Source of the DNA: Bretschneidera sinensis
Taxonomy: Eukaryota > Streptophyta > Magnoliopsida > Brassicales > Akaniaceae
NCBI GenBank assembly: GCA_023935145.1
Contig: CM043700.1
Location: 101,673,400-101,737,399 of the forward strand
Direction of reading: 5' to 3'
Length of the DNA: 64,000 nucleotides
The position numbers and the translations under genes are program-made. Of this stretch, positions 1-8,444 are shown in pieces. Positions within the stretch are counted from its first letter, which is position 1, and each line of letters starts with the position of its first letter. A model generated the notes under the pieces. That model did no database searches. It was given only the letters and a program-made list of their open reading frames with translations, and was not told the origin of the DNA.

Positions 1-318
1 GGTTGCTTTAACAACCCAGTTTTCATGTGTTGAATAGATTTTAACTTGAAAAACATTTGTTTAAAAGGTTATGTTAAAATGGTTTTTCAAAACAAGCCAT
101 TGGACAAGCTAATTACCTGAACAAGTGAGACTTACAGCTTGATTTAGTACCATAGACCTATTCTAGTTCTTCTGTCTTCACTTGATGTTTGATTCGGGTT
201 GAGTCCTTGCACCTTGATCCTTGGTTGAATGTTCTTATTGCTTAATTCACTTAGATAGCATCGTTAGTATAATAAGAGTTGTGTTTTGTCATCATTAAAA
301 TACAGGTGAGGGTCAACA
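1..318 (-). repeat. 3' LTR, partial (window edge)
   Basis: This matches 8127-8444 of the full LTR along its length, ending in the same GGTGAGGGTCAACA (LTR start TGTTGACC on the minus strand). It holds only the outer U3 part; the palindrome cluster, TATA and R-U5 would lie to the left of the window. Confidence 0.93.
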
Positions 319-333
319 ATCTCCCTCTTTTTG
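319..333 (-). promoter_or_regulatory. Polypurine tract of the Sirevirus-like element
   Basis: The minus strand reads CAAAAAGAGGGAGAT immediately before the LTR start TGTTGACC, the expected position and composition for the plus-strand primer of reverse transcription. Confidence 0.85.
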
Positions 334-453
334 ATGATGACAAAACTAATAAGAGAAAACAGTTATAAAAGACTAAATGTAAGATTTTTGCGAAAAATCG
401 GGCAGAGTTTCTTCTGTTTTTTTAATAAAACCAACCTGTAAACAAGTAAAAAG

Positions 454-501
454 CCATTTATATGCAACCCAACCAATCCATTTATATGCAACCCAACCAA
501 T
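454..501. repeat. 24-bp perfect tandem duplication in the 3' non-coding region
   Basis: A 24-bp block starting CCATTTATATGCAACCC occurs twice head to tail (454-477 and 478-501), about 130 bp inside the 3' LTR. It is probably replication slippage; no function is evident. Confidence 0.9.
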
Positions 502-544
502 CAATATACTATATTGAATCATACACCATATTCTTTGGAGCAGT

Positions 545-558
545 GCTCCCCCTAAATC
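545..558 (-). promoter_or_regulatory. Accessory polypurine-tract-like motif
   Basis: The minus strand reads GATTTAGGGGGAGC, about 225 bp upstream of the main PPT. Sireviruses are known for additional PPT-like purine blocks upstream of the 3' LTR (recalled from the literature). Its position fits; use as a primer is inference. Confidence 0.5.
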
Positions 559-659
559 TATGCACTAGTTTATGTTTTATATTTTTATCTCGTTTTCTCA
601 TATTTCTCTCATGTTTTAATAACAGCAACAAAAGGGGCTAGAAACCAAAAAGTAAGCTA

Positions 660-1394
660 CTTAGCTACCTAGCTACCATAGTCATATTTTTGCCCAGTTT
701 TAAGGCACCAAATCAATACAGTATCTATCTTAGATAGATACCCCCAACTCCCTAGTCTCGGGTCGATGGTCCAACTCACTATGAGGTTTAACAATTTCTA
801 GTCTAGGGGCATATCACTACATGTGTGAAATGTAGTGGGTCTGTACACATAGTTAGGGTCGCCTCTAACTATCTGACAAGCCTCCTCAACCTCGAAATTG
901 TCTGGCCATCCATCCAAACTCCATTAGATCCCTCCCACAGGGATCCTCAAAATGCTCATTAAGAGGTCAGTGTTGACCTCAAACTCCACACCCATAACAC
1001 TGGTTCTGAATCTCAGAGCCAGTGGACTGGGTTTCACCAAGTTCGCATAGAACTGGTGAATCAGTCATGGGTAGTATTTCTCATGCACCTTGACCAGTGG
1101 GGTTAGGTTTATTGCCTCGAAGGCAGATAAAATATCGAAATTACCATGACGAATAGAGTCGAAGTCGACAACTCTACCCGTCAGGATTTTCTTGTTGCAA
1201 ATGACTGAATTATACCTGGCCTTCGCTGCAGGACTGGAAAACAGAGACTCATCAAGCCCTGTTCTGCGCTTCTTGCTTGATGAGCCCACCATGCCCTTCC
1301 CCCGTGACTCCGGAGCCATGAATTTGGTGGACTATGGCCTTGTAGGCACATGGGGTCCCCCAACGGTGGTCTTTATCTGGATTCTTTCGGACAT
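660..1394 (-). pseudogene. Extra ORF downstream of pol (plant transposon protein-like), decayed
   Basis: One minus-strand frame can be followed from an ATG at 1394 (MSERIQIK...) to about 660, broken by in-frame stops near 1335, 1065, 927 and 790. It has a basic serine-rich N terminus (SSSKKRRTG), then a stretch beginning KARYNSVICNKKI and a conserved-looking FYANLV. This resembles the 'putative plant transposon protein' domain, in which a REFYANL-type motif follows an N-terminal alpha-helical part; I recognise it from family memory, not a search. It sits where Sirevirus env-like genes sit. The ORF of element B at 35321 has the same layout (basic start, then REYYANAP). Biochemical function is unknown. 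A TATA box and palindrome cluster lie 210-520 bp upstream (1605-1910). Confidence 0.6.
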
Positions 1395-1604
1395 TTTGGA
1401 AGAAATGGAGTTTTTGGGTAAAAATGGTTTTTGGTAGAAATGGGAGACTTCAACCGTAGAAAGTTGAAAATAAAGTTTTGAATGAGTAGATCGTTGTGTT
1501 TAGGTGTTGTTTTGGTGGTTTTTGGATCAAAATGGCGAGATTTTGTAGAGAGAGAAAGCTAGGGTTTTTTAAAATGGCGTAAAAATCTGGAAAAAATGAA
1601 GAGC

Positions 1605-1910
1605 CTATATATAGAATCACGATACCAGTCGACTGGGGTAAGGATACTAGTCGACTAGGTCCTTTTGTAAAGATGAACATTATGCATACCAGTCGACTGG
1701 GTCAGTGTACCAGTCGACTGGAAGAATAGGCAGAGAGATACCAGTCGACTGGGGTAAGGATACCAGTCGACTGGGGTGATAACTGAATTTCAAAATTTTG
1801 GCTCCAAACAAGGTCTAGTTGAACTAGTCGATTGGTATTGACTTACCAGTCGACTGGAAAATTAGGCAGTGACTTTTTAGTCGACTGGGATAGACTTACC
1901 AGTCGACTGG
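1605..1910 (-). promoter_or_regulatory. Internal promoter-like module: CCAGTCGACTGG cluster plus TATA
   Basis: Between 1624 and 1910 about ten copies or near-copies of the palindrome CCAGTCGACTGG occur. They are followed on the minus strand by the TATA box CTATATATAG (1605-1614) and then the extra ORF (ATG at 1394). The same palindrome, with similar connecting text (a GTAAGTC tail; CTGCCTA between sites), forms the cluster at 7905-8129 upstream of the LTR's own TATA. The simplest reading is a copy of the LTR U3 enhancer/promoter placed upstream of the extra ORF. Promoter activity is inferred. Confidence 0.65.
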
Positions 1911-2041
1911 ATTCTTTGATAAACTTTTCAGTTTTGAGTCTTAGCACGAAATTTGTTTATCTATGCCATCTTGTGTGAGAGAATATTAAACAAGGATTAA
2001 TACTCATTCACTAGATGTCAAATATGCATAATGATGAAGCA

Positions 2042-3547
2042 ATTAAACATTCAGTTTATCATAGTCCAACAATCCCATTACTAGTCTAATTTTACATAAG
2101 CTAGCTTCACTTAGAGGTTTTGTAAGAATGTCAGCTATTTGATCTTCTGATGGTATGAATTCTAGTCTTATATCACATTTTTGAGCATGGTCTCTTAAGA
2201 AATGATGTCTAATTTCTACGTGTTTAGTTCTAGAGTGCTAAATAGGGTTCTTGGTTAGGTTGATAGCACTAGTATTATCACAATGAATTGGGATACTTTT
2301 AAAGATCATGTCATAGTCTTCTAGGTGTTGTTTCATCCATAATACTTGAGCACAACAACTTCCAGCTGCTATATATTCTGCCTCGGTGGTTGATAGTGGA
2401 ACTGAGTTTTGTTTCTTGGAAAACCAAGAGGTTAACATTGCACCTAAGAATTGGCATGTTCCATTTGTGCTTTTTCTATCTAACCTACATCCAGCAAAAT
2501 TAGTATCTGAATATCCTACAAGCTCAAAAGATGAATCTTTAGAGTACCATAATCCTATGGTTTGAGTTCCTTTTAGATATCTAAGGATTCTTTTTACTGT
2601 AACTACATGTGATTCCTTAAGATTAGCTTGAAATCTAGCACACATGCATACAGTGAACATTATATCAGGTCTACTTGCAGTTAAATAAAGTAAAGCTCCT
2701 ATCATGCTTCTATAATATTTAGTATCTACACATTTACCTCATTCATCAAGATCAAGCTTTGTCGAGGTGCTCATGGATGTTCCAAATGGCTTTGAGCTTT
2801 CCATCCTGAACCTCTTTAGTAGGTCCTTAGTGTACTTTGATTGATTGATGAAGATGCCTCATTTTAGTTGTTTTATTTAAAGTCCAAGGAAGTAGGTAAG
2901 CTCTCCCATCATGCTCATTTCAAATTCACCTTGCATGCACTTGGCAAACTCTTGACACATTGATTCATTAGTAGCACCAAATATAATATCATCAATATAT
3001 ATTTGGACTAGCAAAGTGTCACTTTTGTGAGTTTTTGTGAAGAGAGTTGTGTCTATCTTACCTCTTACAAAGTTATTGTCAATCAAAAATTTACTTAGTC
3101 TTTCATACTATGCCCTTGGAGCTTGCTTCAACCCATATAGAGCCTTAGAAAGCTTGTAGACATGATTTGGAAGACTAGGATTTTCAAATCCAAGAGGTTG
3201 TTCAACATAAACCTCTTCATCTATAAATCCATTTAAGAAGGCACTCTTTACATCCATTTGAAATAACTTAAACTTATTAAAACATGCAAAGGCAAACAAC
3301 ATTCGAATAGCTTCTAATCTAGCTACATGAGCATAGGTAAGTCTATTCCTTCTTCTTGATTATATCCCTTAGCAACTAGTCTAGCCTTGTTTATAGTTAC
3401 TATTCCATTTTCATCCATCTTATTTCCAAATACCCATTTAGTTCCAATTATTGTATGATTCTTAGGTCTAGGAACTAAATTCCATACATTGTTCCTTTCA
3501 AATTGATTTATTTCTTCTTGCATTGCAATTATCCAATCATTATCCTT
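2042..3547 (-). pseudogene. pol: copia pol: reverse transcriptase and RNase H
   Basis: Reading right to left: the copia RT N terminus (WVFGNKMDENG, RLVAKGYNQEEGID), then DVKSAFLNG with the first catalytic Asp, LYGLKQAPRA, and the active site YIDDIIFG. RNase H follows (STTEAEYIA; final DILTKPLSE) and ends near 2042. Defects: an in-frame stop at the INT-RT junction (3548), a frameshift with small loss near 3323-3340, a stop at a Trp position (3108), and further stops at 2877 and 2238. The RT catalytic residues are readable, but the frame is not, so no functional enzyme is expected. Confidence 0.9.
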
Positions 3548-4726
3548 TTAAGCTTCAATGAATGTCTTAGATTCTATTTGAGATAAATAGGCTACATAAT
3601 TGCAAATATTTCTAATAAAGGAATGAGTTCTTACCCTTTGTGAAGGATCACCAATCACTTGATCAATCGGGTGATAATTTACATACCTCCAATCTTTGGG
3701 AAGACTATCCTCTTGTCGACTTGTAGATGGTTGGTCTACTTTGAGAGTTTCCATCTCTCCATTTTTTTGAGGTGGACTCTCATTTGGGTCAACAATGGGA
3801 GTAGGAGTTTCCATTCTTGGAATAAAATCTGCATCATCATTAAAAGAAACTTCTCTACTACTAATTAGGTTAGTTTCATCAAGAGTTACATGTACGGATT
3901 CTTCTACCACTAGAGTTCTCTTGTCGAAAACTCTATAAGCCTTTCTAGAGGTTGAATATCCTAAAAATATTCCTCCATCGGTCTTAGAGTCAAATTTACC
4001 CAAGTTAGTTTTATTGTTATTTAGTATGAAGCATTTACAACCAAAGGTACAAAAATAAGAGATATTAGGCTTTCTACCTTTCCATAATTCATATGGAGTT
4101 TTGTCAAGTATAGGCCTAATTAAAATTCTATTTAAGATATAGCAAGAGGTGTTTACCGCTTCAGCCCAAAAGTATTTTGGTAAATTATTTTCACAAAGCA
4201 TTGTTCTTGAAAATTCTTCTAGAACTCTATTTTTCCTCTCAACAACTCCATTTTGTTGAGGAGTTCTAGGGGCTGAAAAATTGTGATCAAGTCCATTTTC
4301 ATCACAAAATTTTGAAAAACTTTGGTTTTCAAATTCTTTTCCATGATCACTTCTAATGCTTGAAATACAAATTTCTTTTTCATTTTGAACCTTTTTGCAA
4401 AAGTTTTCAAATACTTTGAAAGCTTCTTCCTTGTAAGCAATAAAAATAACAAAGGTATATCTTGAATAGTCATCAACAATAACAAGAGCATATTGATGGC
4501 CACCTAGACTAATGGTACTTAGTGGACCAAATAAGTCCATATGCAAAAGTTCCAAAGGTCTTGTAGTTGAGACTACATTCTTTGATTTAAAAGAAATCAT
4601 AGTTTGTTTTCCCATTGGATATGCATCACATACTTTGTCTTTTTCAAAATTGATTTTGGGAAGTCCAATGACTAAATCTTTTCTTGAAATGATTTTCAGC
4701 AAGTTCATGTTCACATGACCAAGCCT
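3548..4726 (-). pseudogene. pol: copia integrase
   Basis: The 388-residue open stretch contains the pre-integrase region, then the core: first Asp in LHMDLFGPL, second in IRSDHGKEF, Glu in NGVVERKNR. The copia-type motif YFWAEAVNTSCYILNR and a C-terminal extension follow. All three DDE residues are present. A TGA separates it from protease (4727), just before the RLGHVNMN segment, and a TAA ends it at 3548 ahead of RT, so the polyprotein is interrupted at both ends although the integrase core itself is open. Confidence 0.92.
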
Positions 4727-5140
4727 TCAATGCCATAGCCATGGATTTTCACTAATAACAGGAAAAAAATTTTCATTTTTAGAATGCAAAGATTTCAAGT
4801 CAACTATATAGACATTTTCATGTCTATGGCTAACAAATTTAATCTTGTTAGTCTTAATGTCTATAACTAGACAATGAGAGGTTTCAAATGTCACTTTGTT
4901 GCCTTTGTCACAAAGTTGACTAATACTTAGTAAATTTGGCTTAAGGCCTTGTACTAGCAATACATTATCTATGGTTGAGAAATCATTACCAACTTTTTTA
5001 TGCCTGATGATCTTTATTTTTGTGTTGTCTCCAATGGTGACAAATCCACCATCTCTTAAAGTTAGCTCCTTGAATACACTTTTATCACTGGTCATGTGTT
5101 TTGAGCATCCACTATCAAGGTACCAACAGTTACTCTTTTC
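4727..5140 (-). pseudogene. pol: copia aspartic protease
   Basis: The catalytic motif WYLDSGCSKHM lies at about 5093-5125 on the minus strand (Asp-Ser-Gly at 5108-5116). It is followed by the flap-side VTIGDN and the family-typical NLLSISQLCDKG, then NPWLWH leading into the pre-integrase domain. A stop just upstream (near 5150) separates it from gag, and a TGA closes it at 4727. The active-site triad is intact. In life it would cut Gag-Pol inside virus-like particles. Confidence 0.88.
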
Positions 5141-5163
5141 CTTGGTGTGGAGACATATCTACA

Positions 5164-6180
5164 TCACACAAGGATACACAATTGCATTTTCAGGTACCCA
5201 AAATTTCTTGGGTCCTTTGGGTTAGTCCTTGAAAATACGGTTCCTTTTGGGACCAATACTTTCTTAATGGTGTATGGTGATCTATAGACATGTTGATGAT
5301 GCACAATCCTAGGATTATAGTTATTGAACTTTCTAGAATTTCTTAGTTGTGCATGCCTATAATGCTTAGGATATAAGTTCTTAGGATACATGTTTCTATT
5401 ATAAGGAATATAAATATACATGTCATTTCCAGAAAATGTATGATGATGATTCCTAGGATACATGCTTGCATTATCATGAGTATGCATATTATTTCTAGAA
5501 TAATTATGATAGTAATTCCTAGGATATGCTTGTGCAGTGTGCAAGTCTTGGGTATACAAGTTGTTCCTAGGATGCACATGATGATTATTCCTAACATGTG
5601 CATAAGCATTCCTTAAATGAGTATACATGTAAGCATGAGTATTTCTAGGATTCTTCAATCTTGTATTAGCATTAGAATTAGTATTTCTAGACATGTTATC
5701 ATTCAATGGGGGTGTGATTTTAACCTTAGAAGTAAAGGCTTCATTCACACGTGAAGCTTTCATGAATAAGCCCTCTTTTGATTTTTGCTTGCCTAATGGA
5801 GAGTATCCTAAACCAGATTTTCCTCCACTTAATCTTTGGCAAGAAAGAACTTCATCAAGCTTTTCTTTACCAAGCATGAGTCTAGATATAGTACCATTCA
5901 ATTCTAATATCTTTTTCTTTAAATTATAATTTTCATCTTTGAGGAAGTCTTGAGAAGCAACATACAACAATGAAGATAATTTTTCTTTCTCTTCTCTTAG
6001 ACTTATCATCTCCTTAGAAAGGGTTGACACCTCTTTCTTAAGAGTAGAGTTACTAGAATCGAATTTTTTCAATTCATCATACATTTCATTTATAACTTCT
6101 AATAATTCTTCACTACTGCTCACAATGTTATTTTTAGAACAGTGAGAAGATAATACCTCAATTTCATCATCAATGGCCAT
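5164..6180 (-). pseudogene. gag: gag C-terminal extension with coiled coil and Asn/His/Arg/Tyr repeats
   Basis: The 338-residue stretch starts MAIDDEIEVLSSH. A charged heptad-like region (about residues 20-110, rich in Glu, Lys and Leu) is likely coiled coil. An ESCxRL-like block (VLSCQRLSGGKSGLGY) follows. Residues ~185-290 are low complexity, repeating short units of the R-N-N-H/Y type (for example HPRNNLY, YPRNYYH, YPRNHHH). A coiled-coil extension between the zinc knuckle and protease is typical of Sirevirus gag. The repeats probably arose by slippage; a nucleic-acid-binding role is a guess. Confidence 0.75.
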
Positions 6181-6222
6181 AAGGCATAGGTTGGTAATTT
6201 CCTCATATCCGACTTCTTTATC

Positions 6223-7260
6223 CTAGGATTCTTCTTCTTCTTCGTCATCACTCCAAGTGGTTGCAATCATAGCCTTCTTCTTGAAGCTCTTGTATGGTTT
6301 GCTCATTTCCATACAATCGGCCTTGATATGATCGGGCTTTTTGCATCCATAGCACACGAGTGGTTCTCTTTTTGAAATGGGATCCTTGGTGTATGGTTTC
6401 TTGCTTTTCTTCAAGAATCTATGAAACCGTTTGGTGATTAAGGTCATTTCACCGTCTTCTTCGCTTTTCTCCTCCTCTTCTTCCGATTCTTCGTCTTCGT
6501 TGCTTGTGGAGGCTTTGAGAGCAATCATCTTTTTCTTCTTCTCATCATCATTGACAGTGGGATTAATTTGTTCCATTTAATATGTCAACAATGACCCAAG
6601 AAGTGTCTCAACATCAAGTTTGTTAAGATCTTTAGCTTCCTGAATAGACGTCTTCTTTACTTTCCATGTGGATGGTAAAGACCTTAAGATTTTTCTTGTC
6701 AATTCAAATTCCTCAATGTTCCTACCAAGAAGCTTCAAACCATTAACAATAGTTGTGAAACGTTAGTGCATTTGAGAAATTGTTTCATTAGGAGACATTT
6801 TAAAAGATTCATATTCAGACACTAGCATATAGATTTTTGATTTTTTAACTTCACTAGTTCCTTTATATGTCACTTGTAATTTATCCTATATTTCCTTAGC
6901 TGAAACACATGCAGAGATTTTATTGTATTCAGATATATCTAAAGCACAATGTAAAATACTTGTTGCTATACTATTGAAGGACACTATTCTACAAGCCTCC
7001 TCATTGTACTCAGTTTTGAGTTTAGGCATTGTATGAATGGTATCTCCAATAGTGATTTCCTTTGATGGAATTCTAGGTCCCTCTTCAATGACTCTCCATA
7101 GATTATAATCTTGTCATTCAATAAAGATTTTCATCCTATTTTTCCAATAGTTATAGTTGGAGCTATTGAACAAGGGAGGCCTACTATATGAGTGTCCCTC
7201 AGAATAGCTATTTGCTGCTATCGGATCAACTCAAGGATATTAAGCCTAAAATTGAGAACG
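6223..7260 (-). pseudogene. gag: copia gag core (UBN2-type) with CCHC knuckle
   Basis: The 117-residue open part (6223-6576) carries the zinc knuckle CYGCKKPDHIKADC (CX2CX4HX4C) after an acidic Glu-rich run. Upstream (6577-7260) the same strand translates to a UBN2/gag-polypeptide-type capsid region, recognisable by MLVSEYESFKMSPNET, GLKLLGRN and RKILRSLPSTW. It is interrupted by several stops (for example just before MEQINP). The start lies close to the PBS at 7263. Role: capsid/nucleocapsid. Decayed. Confidence 0.82.
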
Positions 7261-7262
7261 AG

Positions 7263-7274
7263 GCTCTGATACCA
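7263..7274 (-). promoter_or_regulatory. Primer-binding site, initiator-Met tRNA type
   Basis: The minus strand reads TGGTATCAGAGC, two bases inside the 5' LTR. This is the classic plant copia PBS complementary to tRNA-iMet. Confidence 0.95.
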
Positions 7275-7276
7275 AT

Positions 7277-8444
7277 TGTAGACTGAGGTTTTAACCCAAG
7301 AGGGGGGGTTAATTGGGTTTTAAAACCTTTTTGCGGATTAAAACACAAATTTATTCAAACAAATAACACAACAAGCATATAACAAGTAATATGTGCTGTA
7401 AATAAAGAGATTAAGGAATAGAGGATGCAAACTCAGTTTATAGTGGTTCGGTAATATCAGAATTGTTCCGACCCTACATCCACTCTCTTCAAGGAACCTC
7501 TTTGAAGTACTCCGCTATGAAACTTAGTCGTGCAACTTCACGGGTGTTGCACAAACCTTACAATCCCTTCCTCTCGGAAGCAAAACTCTTCATTTCGGAA
7601 GCAAATCCCTTTACAACAAATACTGTAAAGAAAACAGTAGAGAGATAACAATAGAAGCTTATACAACTGAATAATAACTCTCTTTCTAAGTAAAGATAGA
7701 AGAATGGCTCAATAATCTATTTTTCAAAGCTTTTTGAGTATTAATGAGTGAAAACTTGTTTGAATGTGTAATACTCTTTTTCAAATGCTCAGTAATGTGG
7801 GTTTAAATAGCCTTGATGAAATATTTCCGTTCTGAATTAATTTGGTACACTTTTGTACATCAAATGTACAGGTCTGGCGCTATAATGGTCATATTTTTCG
7901 AATTACCAGTCGACTAGGTCCACTTTAAAGATCTCAATTTTAAGGCTATTGAAGGTACCAGTCGACTAGGTATGACTTACCAGTCGACTGGGAACCTTCT
8001 GCCTAGATTACCAGTCGACTGGGAAGTCTTTGACCAAAACACCAGTCGACTGGTATGAAACATCCAATCGAGTGGGAACATACTGACCTTTATACCAGAA
8101 GACTGGTATAAGTACCCAGTCGACTGGGTTGCTTTAACAACCCAGTTTTTATGTGTTGAATAGATTTTAACTTGAAAAACATTTGTTTAAAAGGTTATAT
8201 TAAAATGGTTTTTCAAAACGAGCCATTGAACAAGCTAATTACCTGGATAAGTGAGACTTACAGCTTGATTTAGTACCATAGACCTATTCTAGTTCTTTTG
8301 TCTTCACTTGATGTTTGATTCAGGTTGAGTTCTTACTCCTTGATCCTTGGTTGAATGCTCATATTGCTTAATACACTTAGATAGCACCGTTAGTATAATA
8401 AAAGTTGTGTTTTATCATCATTAAAATATAGGTGAGGGTCAACA
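7277..8444 (-). repeat. 5' LTR, complete (1168 bp)
   Basis: On the minus strand it begins TGTTGACC and ends CTACA next to the PBS. Order along the minus strand: U3 shared with 1-318, palindrome cluster (8129-7905), TATA-like CTATTTAAAC (7810-7801), then R-U5. The right border joins GAAGTGTTCAGGG, a mid-unit piece of the ~500-bp array. Confidence 0.93.
7801..8129 (-). promoter_or_regulatory. LTR promoter: CCAGTCGACTGG palindrome cluster and TATA
   Basis: Eight palindrome copies or near-copies (starting near 7905, 7956, 7979, 8010, 8040, 8063, 8093, 8114) stand upstream of CTATTTAAAC. Some are decayed (CCAATCGAGTGG, CCAGAAGACTGG). Position between U3 and TATA matches the conserved palindromic repeats reported upstream of Sirevirus core promoters (recalled, with a different motif in maize elements). 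Confidence 0.7.

Larger units (their letters stand above)
1..8444 (-). mobile_element. Sirevirus-like Ty1/copia LTR retrotransposon (left end outside window)
   Basis: Seen: on the minus strand the order is LTR (7277-8444), iMet-type PBS, gag with a CCHC knuckle, PR, INT, RT, RNaseH, an extra ORF, PPT and 3' LTR (1-318, continuing beyond the window). PR-INT-RT order defines Ty1/copia. The long LTR, the coiled-coil gag extension and the extra ORF after pol resemble the Sirevirus (SIRE/Maximus) lineage; that lineage call is inference. The right edge abuts the ~500-bp tandem array (8445 onward), so the element inserted into the array. The visible 318 bp of the two LTRs differ at roughly 7% of sites by eye, and the genes carry stops and frameshifts, so it is an old inactive copy. 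The target duplication cannot be tested because the left flank is missing. Confidence 0.9.

Noticed and set aside
1192..1437. Plus-strand 81-codon stretch opposite the extra ORF
   Set aside because: Shadow of the minus-strand ORF, which has family resemblance and an upstream TATA.
1624..1910. CRISPR-like regularly repeated palindromes
   Set aside because: Spacing is irregular, the repeats are 12 bp, the context is a plant retrotransposon, and no cas genes exist; better explained as LTR-type regulatory palindromes.
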